Positions 1 to 10,900 of a DNA stretch of 64,000 bases are shown piece after piece. Location: positions 62,001 to 126,000 of the forward strand of contig JASANG010002502.1 of assembly GCA_030248215.1 (NCBI GenBank), in the 5' to 3' direction. Position numbers and translations under genes: made by a program. Numbering within the stretch: the stretch's first letter is position 1; each line of letters opens with the position of its first letter. The notes under the pieces are model-generated. The model was not told the origin of the DNA. It did not search any database and worked only from the letters and a program-made list of their open reading frames with translations. Origin of the DNA: Enoplolaimus lenunculus. Lineage: Eukaryota > Nematoda > Enoplea > Enoplida > Thoracostomopsidae.

Positions 1-130
1 AGCATGTGGTTATGTTTTCAATTATTATAATGATATACAATATTTGGGTAGGTTTAACATTAAGTTTGGTTAACAATATGATATTTCAATTGATTCTTCA
101 TAATAGCGTAGCTAGTAGATATAACTGTAA

Positions 131-345
131 GCACTTGAGACCTTCTTGTTCTGATTCTGATGCATGTGCAATATATGCAATGCACTTTGTATTATATGCT
201 TGCCGACAGCATACGGTCGACATATAGTCGACGATTGAAGCAGTTTGGCAGGTGCGCTACGTGGCGCAGTGGCGGGGCGGAGCGCTTTTCTCGGATTCCT
301 CCAGCCACTAGTTCGAAACCGCCCTTTGTAAGGTAAGTGTGTAAG
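131..345 (+). repeat. SINE-like repeat with tRNA-like promoter boxes
   Basis: A short dispersed repeat. Its head contains a direct GTCGAC-ATATA-GTCGAC palindrome (near 218-234), followed by a tRNA-like A box (GTGGCGCAGTGG) and a B box (AGTTCGAAACC), the internal RNA polymerase III promoter layout. Related copies lie at 20735-20905, 34165-34560 (two heads), 35360-35480 in reverse and 53400-53640. The repeated head plus tRNA-like body suggests a tRNA-derived SINE; no poly-A tail or target duplication was identified, so the boundaries are approximate. Confidence 0.6.
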
Positions 346-1299
346 CTGTGGACTTCGCAATTTGGCCCTGTTTGAGGCTAAAATATCCGAACACTGTAGG
401 TTCTTGGCTCATGCGCTTTTAAGTGATTTGAGTCGGGTTAGTACGCTCTGGAGTGTTAACACTGTGTTTTGCAGGTTTAATACAAGTAACAGAAGAAATA
501 ATACAGAAGCGTACACAATATAAACGCAGGCGATGCGAATTTGTCTCCGAAACACGCAATTTTACGAAATTTCGGGATAACTCGAAATTGTGTCAAAATC
601 GGGTAAAATCCTAAATTCTGGGTCAAGTCCGGGTAGAAATAGTCCAAACCCAGTAACCTCACGGCAAATTTGCAAAAACCGAACTAAATGTAACACACTG
701 TGCACAACTATACCGATAACACCGAAGTTGCACTTTTTGCAACAGAATATACGCAATTTTGCGTAAACACCAAGCCGTCACTATAAAATGCTATTTCTAG
801 ACCGTAAACTAATAATTCTGCTACACCGACGTCCTAAAGCCGTTATTCTGGCTGACTTGTGACTGTAAACTATAATTTCCGCTAAATCCACTAAAATCCG
901 TATTAACCGCAATACTCGCAAAATATGTCTGATAATAATATGTCCGAATTCGCTCCAACAAGCTACCTAAGTTAATAATTATTTAGGCTGAAAAACTCAA
1001 GGTTATGTCTCGAAAAATTGGCAGAAATAAGTTGGGGAATTTTGGGGAGATTTTTTGGTGAATTTAAAGGTTTTGGATAGGAAAATGAAATGCGCGATCA
1101 AAAATAACCCAGAATATAAGAAATAAAGAACACAGGCACAATATAAGGCAAATGACGGCACATTCATAAACTACTAAATCGACTTAACTCAAACAAGCAC
1201 AAAGCGACGGTAATGTGGTATAAAAGCGGGTTTGCAAGCGCTAGAGGCCACAAGAGGACATAAACAGAGCCCGCGGTAACGTAACTGAGGGCGGGAGAA
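346..1299. other. Non-coding stretch, nothing recognised
   Basis: AT-rich sequence upstream of IDH3G. It has only short repetitive traits, such as GGGTCAAAATCGGG-like repeats around 590-640, and no reading frame with recognisable protein similarity. Confidence 0.5.
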
Positions 1300-1735
1300 C
1301 TGTGGTTGCAGGGCAACCACAGGACCCCTGCCCGACAAAGTGTCAGAACTGCACGGTCGGGACGACCCCTTTCTCTGAAGTACTGTGAATATACATGGTT
1401 TTCTTTCTCAATATCTCCGAAGTATATGGCCACGCCGAGATCAAACTCGACTTCTCGCTCGCGAGTCAAGCGCGCTGCCCATTACACCACGCGGCTGATA
1501 CAATTTTCTCTAGTAATATATGTACACGTGCAGGTATGTGTTTTACGTTACATACACTATGCACATATAGATGCTGTACCACATATACCAACATTCCCTC
1601 TTCTTCAGGCGGCCGCCTCGGACCGCGAATCCAAATATTTCCGAATCCATAGGCCTATTTACAGCGCCAGTCTCGGTGGGACCTCCATGTCAGAACTGCA
1701 CGGTCGGGACGACCCTTTTCCCTGAAGTACTGTGA
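1300..1735 (-). repeat. Reverse copy of the tRNA-derived 463 bp repeat
   Basis: The segment is the reverse complement of the unit arrayed at 53661-55201. It contains the same CTTCGA-like motif and GTCGTCCCGACCGTGCAG block twice (1340-1372 and 1690-1720). A tRNA-like sequence at about 1440-1495 reads on the - strand, with the loop CTCGCGA and a TTCGA-like T loop replaced by TTTGAT. It lies just upstream of IDH3G exon 1. The open frames across it reflect the repeat and not a gene. Confidence 0.75.
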
Positions 1736-1843
1736 ATCAAGCTATTATGTTCTAAGAGCAATCCCGTATAATGATGAGAAGGTTATTCTTATATGTATAT
1801 AGCAAGTTTCAGATCTTTAAGTTGACAGTAAAGTTACAGCATA

Positions 1844-1969
1844 ATGGTATTACGACACATGGCTTCGCAGCTAGCGCCACTTGCAAGCAGAAGTGGAAAT
1901 GGATTCAACAAAACTGCGTTCCGTCGTACAAGTGCTACAGTTTTGCCCAACTTACAACCTGGATCTGTG
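1844..1969 (+). CDS. IDH3G: IDH3G exon 1, mitochondrial presequence
   Basis: This exon encodes 42 residues beginning [18 protein letters not shown], rich in Arg, Ser and Ala and lacking acidic residues, as expected of a cleavable mitochondrial targeting peptide. It ends ...LQPGSV at a GTATGT donor in phase 0, and exon 2 opens in phase 0 with RMPAER. An ATG further upstream in the same frame set is not in frame with this reading. The assignment is by inference, because exon 2 lies 8949 bp away and no transcript is available. Confidence 0.75.
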
Positions 1970-4900
1970 GTATGTTTTTGATTCTGTTTTTGGTCGAACA
2001 TATACATAAGTTTGATGCACGTGTTTGTTGTAGCTGTCTTATATTGTTACTTGTTAGTGATCAAGTTTAGTTGTATTCTTAGTTCTGGCTTTTGTTGGAA
2101 TTTGAATGTAATACGTAATACGTATCGCGGGGACGGGGGCTACCGCATCTTGGACAAGGCAAGAAAAATCAGATCTCTAACAGCTGAAACGTATTAAGAT
2201 TTAAGATCGGTTATTCGTGCTTAGATTATGGTTTCTCTAGAAGCTGTTGCTTCCACTCGGGTCTGGTATGATTTAAACAGAATCTACGGTAAGTCTGATT
2301 CTCAATTTTAAATACGTACGTATAGATACCTGCTCGGCTTACATCAGTAGACACACACGAAACTGGAAAGTTCATGTACTGTAAAATTAGTTTACGCACC
2401 ATTCATAATATCTATCTAGTATCAACAATATTGTCGTTCCTGAAAGCTTCTAGAAATTTTTTAAATGCATCAAGTGGTTTTTTTAAATTTGTTTCGAGTT
2501 CACTGATGAAAAAATTAACATTTGTCGTTCGACCAACAAGTTCAAAGTAACAAAAATGTGATTTTCAAGCGTATAAAAGGCTTATATTGAACTGGTATAT
2601 TTATGTTACGTGTGGGTTGTACCGTACGTGATGACACAAAAGCGAACATGCCGTTATTTTATGTGCGAGCTTATGTGTGTGTTTTGAATTTTGTGTGCCG
2701 TATATGATATAGATAACAGTAACGATTTTTCACTATTGTTTGCATGTTGAATCACACAGCGTGCGTCCATTTGCAGTAACCGTTAATGGCGTTGGCGTGT
2801 TTGTTTATTTACGTTATTCATATATAGGAAGGGTTCACTGCCTGTTGCATAGAGAAAAGTTATTCACATGAGAATTATTGCCAGCCAACAGACACCCTAA
2901 ATCAATATTATACTTAATAGAAATTATCCGTATAGTCACAAAATTTCTAGTTCCAATTCCGATTCCGGTATAAATTTGCTGTTCCGATTCCGGTATAAAT
3001 TTGCTGTTCCGATTCCGGTATAATCCAGTTCCGCTTTGCATCCTGCCGTTCACGGTACCGACAGGTACCTTTCATAGTGCTGTATGGCCCTAGCGCCGGG
3101 TTAGGACTCTGGCCCCGGGACATTTATAATATACTCAGGTTGCAGCCGGAATTCAGATTCCGATTAGAATTCCGATTCAAAACTACTTCCGATTCCGATT
3201 AGAATTCCGATTCAAAACGATTTCAGATTCCCATTGCACAATCAATCGAAATCGGAATTTTGATATTTTAATTTTAATCCTACTTTTTGTGATATGTTGC
3301 ATAAAAATTCTGTATTATCTAATAAATTGCTTTCGATGAGTTAACTTGTCAATAATTGATCCAAAAATCGTCGCCAATTTGTTCATGCGACGTTTTTGAA
3401 AATTGGTACCAACCAACACACTTTAAATCAGTATTATACTTGTAAATACAAATTATCCGTTGTAAATACAAATTATCCGTACACTCTCAACAAATTTTAA
3501 TTCGATTCCGATTACAATTCCGGTATACATTTGCTGTTCGATTCCGATTCCGGTATAATCCAGTTTCGCAACGCATCCTGAATGATTTCAATTTCTTATT
3601 AGCATCCAGAGCAACGCTTTGTGAATGCAATCTAGTTGATTTCAGTTTCTATGTACCCATTTTAAACTGCATAAAAATCTGAAAGTTACGTAAATTCTCA
3701 TGCAGTCATGAACGCTTTGTTGTATTGTTTTGTGTATGTTTTTGTTGTTTTACTATTAGTTTTTAATTTTTTCAGGGTGGTTCTTTTACGTTTGGTAGAA
3801 ATCATTCGCAGCAGGCTGCTCATGTTACGTCTCATTTTAGTTTAATGGTTTGTGGCTAAATTTATTTGAAAACGGCTTGGTTTGTCTTTCACAGAGCTTG
3901 TCAAAACTGAAAACGTTGAAAACTTAACACGGGTTTTTAAGGTTAAAACATTAAGAGTCATAAATACACAAATATTATATAGAGTTTTGAAAACTTGGGT
4001 ATATTGAAATAAAATCTTCACTGCTCACGGAATGCCAGAAACAGCCGAATCCGGACTTTTTTTAATCCGTCGCATTCATTTCGACACAGAACGTTTGAAA
4101 TTCACACGAAGTGAACTTTTGTGTACTAACTTAATTTATGTACAATTACGTATGTAAATGTAATCATCTTAAAATCAATCTGCCTTTAGTTTCCGTTCTG
4201 ATTTCCCCAGCATTTTGTACATATCTTGTGGTTGCAGATAGTCATTGTTTTTAGCCATGATGTTTCTGAGCTTTAAATTTAAAAATTGTACTTGAATAAA
4301 TTAGCTAAGAAAGAACCTGTATTCGAAATGTCTGTTTTCGGTCATATACAGGATTTCGCTGCGAAACATATTATGACTCAAATGTAAAAAATATTTGTTT
4401 TACATAGCAAAAATCATCATATTGGGATACCGTAGTTTGGATGATTCAAATAGGGCTCAAACGAGATTCCGGGTTCGTTAAGAGTTTAAATTTAAAACCA
4501 ATTCAATTCTGATTATAGATATAATCGGTATAGGAATTGAATGTTTCCGTCGTTTTTTACGCTCAATTGTTTGCAATTTTTCACCTCTGCTAAATTTCAT
4601 TCAACAACTGCTCATATCAGTTCTCACTTATGGTGCCTTTCGTGTATGTCGCATGGAATTCATCAAAGGCACATAGCGCATAAAGTAGTTTGGACTCAGA
4701 GAATTTTTAGTTCCGACTCCTATGCTTCCATTTCGGTGTAAGGGTGGTTGGGTTACGTTATATTAATATTTCGAAGGGGATTCCTCGTGTTGCAAACTGA
4801 AACAGTGTCTAATGTCAAAAAGGGGGTTTGACACCTAGCTCGGAACCAGTTATTGACAGTAAGTTCAAATGCTAATTGGAATAAGATATAAAATAGCGGT

Positions 4901-7900
4901 TTTACCCCATCGTTTCGAAAGATTGTGTATGACATCATAAGGTGACGTCATTTCTGTCAGTAATTAATAATCGCGTCGGAATGCGGAAGTAATTAATCAC
5001 CTGGGAATGCGGAAGTGACAAGGAGAAAGTGGCCTCGTGTGAGCTGGATGAACTGGTGGGGTACATGAAAGAGATATCGCACCTGTATAAAGTTCACACT
5101 CCCGGTTACACATATGGCTACGCCTACGGTTACGTTCGCGGTTACGCCTGTGGTTACACATTTGGGTAGCACGCTGTTATGGTTACGCCAGTTGTTACAA
5201 CTGGTTACTTATGTGGTTTCATTCACGGTTACAGGTGGTTACACATGTGGTTACACCCACGGTTACACCAATGTTACATTCACGGTTGCATGTGGATAGT
5301 ACATATGCGGTTACATCTACGGTTACATGTGGATACACCCACGCTTACATATGACTATACAAGTGGTTACATTGAGGGTTACAGGTGCTACACATGTGGT
5401 TGCACCCATGTTACACCCATGGTTACATACGGCTACACATGTGGTTACACCCTCCGCCCATCGGTACAGTTTTAATATTTAGAACAGGGGTACAGTTTTA
5501 ATATTTAGAACAGGGAAAATTGTTAGCGCAGGCTGTAACACAGGGTGCAAAGCGGAACTGGTTTATATCGGAATTGGATCAGCAAACTTATGAATTTCGG
5601 TTCCGGTAGGGAAATCCGGTATTTTTCACTATCCGGTTCCGGTAATTGAGCGAAGCGAAACAACGGAATGTGATTGCATGTTGATTTCGAGCTTCTGTTG
5701 GCTGGCCACAACGTTCAAAAAGGTTGAATGGACAAGTTGGTGATGAGTTTTGGTTCTGTAAAAGCTAATCTACCGTCAGTTGTTGATAAGTTAACTCATA
5801 ATTTGGTTGCCATAAACAACCACCACTGCAGGATGAGCAGGTTTTGTTTTAAGACACAATTTCTTCCTTAAACGACGCACTAAAAATACCGGAAGCATTG
5901 CTCTCTAATGAACATACTGTTATCAATTTTGTTTTCCTACCAGCAATGCAACGTTTCGTCCTTGCCAAGAGCACTCATCAGACGGCTTTCTACTCCAGAC
6001 CGGAATAGGGGCTACGTTATGTTGTTTTCGTTTTGTTAAATTTACAAGTACATCATTATTCAAAGCATAAAACATTGGATATTTCAGTGGCTATTTATAC
6101 ATTGCGTGTTCAAATGTTAAACAATCAATCATCATTTTTTCTTCAATATATTCAACAGTGCTAATCATTGTTTCACGTTGTAGTAGGCACATATCACACT
6201 CTTATTTTAGTTTTCATACACTCTTTTCTAAGTGTGCTCCAGTGATCGTGTTGTGGTTGTAATAAAACATTAAAGTGTGAATTTCTAGCATTATTATTTA
6301 TCCATTGAATTTTGTAACCATCAACACGGTGACACTTTTGAACAAGTTACCGTAATATATCATCTCCTTAGGCGTTTTTAAAAACCAAAGACGCGTTGCC
6401 ATTTCATCTTCAAAACATTTAACAGCTTTAAAAATTAATCGACAATTTTAAATTTGACGTTTCGCAACTTATTGATAGACAATGTGGGATTTGTTATATA
6501 TCTAAACGATTTTTTTTGCTTGTAAATTTACTGGTTTCCCAACATATTGCCCTTTTTCAAATTCCGACCCTGTAGTGCTGATAGGTTTGTACATTTTTAG
6601 AAAGTTTAAGCTCCGCGTTGTTAGTGCGGTTCACACTAACAATGTTGCAACATCGATCTATTGTGAACTGAGTATTTGATGAACATTGCTTAAGATGGTC
6701 TGATAATGTGTCAACTTTGTAGCGACATGTCTTTAGAATATTTTAGTCTTGACAAATAAGAATCTGTATTCAGGCGAACTGTAATTTAGTTGCATTTTCC
6801 CGGGGTGTGAAATTTTATTTACCAAAATATAGTTTTCTGAATTCTGCTCAAAAACTAAACATCTTATATTTTCTTAAGTGTTACCTTAAAAAATTTTGAC
6901 TAATAAATTAAGTGATGGGCCAGCAGCACCCCAAGTTCATAAAAATTTTGGAACTAATGGGCGAGATCTGCAATACATCCTATACATGGGTACTAAACAA
7001 TTGAAAATATAGTGAAGGCCCATTATGATGGTCCTTTTTATTTTAATCGTAAAGATTTTGAACAACATGCTCCTACAGAAGAAAATGGGGATCTTTTTAG
7101 ATGTTCATTAAGTTTCTCACGGGTACAGGGTGAAGCGGGGATTATTGAAGAAACAGTTTATGATTGTTTCTCTATGTCCCATGACCGTAGACATGCCTCC
7201 ACATGCCTAACCTATTCGATCACCTAAGTCAGTATCTTGATGTAGACCTTCAATATATTGCAAAATATTTGAGAACACACTATATCCACCCATATTCATT
7301 CTACTAATTTTTTGACAATATTTCGCATCATTTTGAAAAGTGGTGCACTTCAACCTGAAAAGATTTGTTGAAACCAAAATTTCACTTCTTTCCTTTTAAT
7401 TTACTAATATATAAATTAATAAAATGAACTATTTTCAATTGAGAAACAAAACTAAAAAATTGAGATAGTAGTTTATTAGTTTTAATATTGAGATTTTATT
7501 CACCTTATCAAACTTTTCAACATTCTTAACCATTGTATTATTTAGATTTAAAAATGCAATCTTGAATATTATAAAATGAGCGATAGCGAATATAGCAATG
7601 TACTTAAAGAAGATGAGGGTGTACGAAACCTTTTCGATATATTTGGAATAGATCGAATGCAAATTTACAGAGCAAAGCTTTATGTGTAGTTTGTGAAGAA
7701 GATTTTGATGATAACGATTTGTTCTGTACTCCAGCTTGTACGTGCAAAACAGTGACACACATGACCTGTCAGATGCAACACGTAGAAACATGGTTAGAAT
7801 CACATCAAGATCCATAATGCTCAGTTTGTCCTGAAATTATTCATAGACTAGTAATCCAGCAGCGTATAGCTTAAGTGAAGCATTTGTAGCTGCTATGAAT

Positions 7901-10900
7901 GACCAGGATGATGAAGTGAGTGTTGTGTGGTATGACACTAGGTTTTGTTGGTAACTGAGAATGATGAAGAGGGAAATTCTGATTCAAATGATGGAGATTG
8001 CTTGCTTTAAAACTTAAGCAAAATTTAGTTGGAATTAGATTATAAATTGTAGTTCAGATATTTCCACTTTGATTAAGAAGGATGGCATGTAAAGTTTGGT
8101 TATGTGACTATCAGTTTCCATGATTAACGGTATATTTATTGTTTTGCTTGGTAGTTTGTTAGATTGGGATGCAGTGTACATGTTTCGGTTGCACTGTTCT
8201 AGTTTGGCTTGCAGTGTGGTAGTTTGTAGTGATTTGTGTTGTGATTGCAGTGTGTGTTGTGTAATGCTGCCTGGATATCTCCAGATATCCTGTCGGTTCC
8301 AAGCCCGGATACAAGCAGAGGGTCGGATGAGGGCACTAAAACTTTACTTCCGGATTCCGCCCATACGAGGCCATTTCCGCATTATTACTTCCGGATTTCG
8401 ACCACAGTAGGTCACTTCGCATTCCTAAGTGATTGATTACTTCCGCATTCCGACATGATTAATCATTACTGACGGAAATGACGTCATCCACCATCCTTTG
8501 AAACCATGGGGTACAACCGCCATTTTATATCTACTGATAGTGTTATATTCCTACACCGACAAAAAATATTTATGAAACTATAATGCACTCAAATGCTGTC
8601 ATAGGTGATTAGTGTTTGTGTAACTAAAATTTATTACGTGTTTCAAATTCTAAACGTTGTATTTAAATTTCTCATGCCTGAAAATATTAAAGCCAATGAA
8701 TAGCGCACAAACACGTATAAAAATGAAACATAATATTCCCCAACTCAATTGCCATGGTTGACAATATTCCTAATACGTAAATTAGTTACTGGCTAGCAAG
8801 GTGCAACAAACACTCCGATGCATAAAGTTCCTATTCCGATTGATGCGTACAAATCTCTCTAGATCCCACTCAGTATATAAACACGCGAAACAACCGTTTT
8901 TAAAATAACAATTGATTGTAGTTCTCCTTTACAGAATTAAAAACATCGCCAATTTGTTCATGCAACGGTTTTGAAAATTGTTGTCAGGCACCTATAACAA
9001 TACTGCATTTGTGAATACAAATTATCCGTAGTCGCAAAATTTGTAGTTCTGGCTCCAGTATTCCGATTCCGATTCTGATTCCTATATAATTCAGTTCCGC
9101 TTTGCACCCTGACTGGGCTGAGTCGCGGCGGAGTGTGGGCCAGTGTTTAGTTACGCCTACAGTTAAGCACCTAGTCAAAAACAACCATATAAGCAATAAG
9201 CAGATAAATATGACGAATGATTGAGTCAAAACGGTATTTCTTTCATACTGGTGATGTTTTTCCCAAAAATGTGAGGAATATAAAATTAACCGGGGGTGAA
9301 TTTTTGAGAAGGGGGGCTGAACCGGGGGAAATCTTAAGTATGGGAAGACGTTTGGTAAGTGGACCCCCACTAGTGAACCCCCAGCCCTATTTATCCATTT
9401 ATCTGTTTTGGGGTCTGTAAACGATTTATGTGGGTTCGCGGCACAGAAAACTTTTTAGTGCTAAATCAGATCGCTTGTAACTCTACTAATTTTGGAGATA
9501 ATGTAAAAAGTCCCAATGTCTTAACCATATTATTCACATTAGATTGTACTACACAGACGGCTTAGGATTTTAAAATCCCGTTGCGAAGTTAACATCCCAG
9601 GATAATAAGTGTTTAAAAAATTTATTAAAATAGGTTCAACGGTGCTCGAAAAATTCCTTCGCACTGACAGACAGACAAACTCACAGAAGGAAGGACATTC
9701 ATCTTTCGTCTCCCGAGCACAAAACAAAACGCTTCGCATAACTCAGAGCTTCGCTAAATTAGTAATTCGCTTTCAGATAGTCTTTTAACAATACTATAGG
9801 AAAAATATTATTTACTGTGCAGGGATTGGCGGTCTCGGTCAAAAATGGGACCGAGACCCTGAACGATCCTTCGAGACAAAGATTTGTGGTCTAGCTCTCC
9901 ATCAATTTTTAATCGTCATCGAAAATACAAAATAAAATTTTTCTACCAGGAGTTTTGGATATTTTTTATTTGCTCGGGATGTCGTGCCCGGCGTCAGTTC
10001 TGAGATTTGAGACTTGAAACCAGAAATATTGATTTACGTAACAACCATTTAAAATTTTATCGTTTAAAAGTGAAAAATCATATTGCGGAGCATTGTTGGA
10101 TTCCGCTTTTGGATTCCACTTTTTCACAACCGAATCCGAACCGCAAATTTTTGCCGAATTCGAATCCGAACCGCAAATTTTTGCGGAATCCGAATTTGAA
10201 CCTTTGTTGACACTCTGTTTTATTTATCACTAAAAGATCGCAATACAACCACCGGCTCCATATAACTGGCGTTGGACATATATGAAAATGAACTTCGGCG
10301 AATTATATGCGACCGTCAGTGTCAATATTAATGAAAACAGTACTTAGTGATCAACTCAATAAAAACTGATTCACTTTGCTTGTGTTGTCCAATTTTATTT
10401 ACTTGTTTACTTCTCCACGCCCGTGCCTAAACTGAAGCGTGAACCTAAGCGTAAGTCATGTATGTCATAATGTAAATAAAATCATCACTTTGTGGGAACT
10501 TGAGCCTTCTATTAAAACAGCCATAGTGTGTAGGGATGTGAACAAGTACCCAATTTTAAGTGTGTAACGTATTTTTGTCTAAAATACCAGCAAAACATTG
10601 CTACGTCCTTTATGCAATTCAAACTATCTCAGATAACAGCAGTTGTTTATCATTTTTCACCTCTTCGCTCTCGATTTGCAAACCACTTACCAAGACTCAA
10701 AAAGCGCGTCCGAGACGAGCCAATTCACAAGGCTTGCCGAGACCGATACCGCCCATTCCCGTTAGTGTGTCACTCATTCTGTTGCAGCCAACTGTTCATG
10801 CAACTCCGCGCTGTTTATTATTAGGCAGAATTGCTGAAACTTAAAGGAAACAAACTGTAGATTAGATATTACACATTTATATGCTTGTGTGTTTGTATCT

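Larger units (their letters stand above)
4884..8532. mobile_element. Segment bounded by ~160 bp inverted repeats, probable old transposon
   Basis: The sequence 4884-5042 reappears as an imperfect reverse complement at 8372-8532. Both arms begin AGATATAAAAT(A/G)GCGG at the outer end. They share TACCCCAT, TGACGTCATTTC, GTCAGTAAT and repeated GGAATGCGGAAGT blocks, and both end at GGCCTCGT. Such long inverted termini 3.6 kb apart look like the ends of a DNA transposon or foldback element. No target duplication was visible and no transposase was recognised. The interior holds a minisatellite, a ribozyme-like sequence and zinc-finger coding remnants. The interior 5730-5940 and 6020-7000 show nothing recognisable. 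Confidence 0.6.

Noticed and set aside
5114-5475. Open frames reading VTP/GYT repeats
   Set aside because: Explained by the GGTTACA minisatellite.
9539-9739. - strand 66-residue frame with [13 protein letters not shown]
   Set aside because: Could be a decayed repeat-coded fragment, but there is no identifiable family and no support around it.
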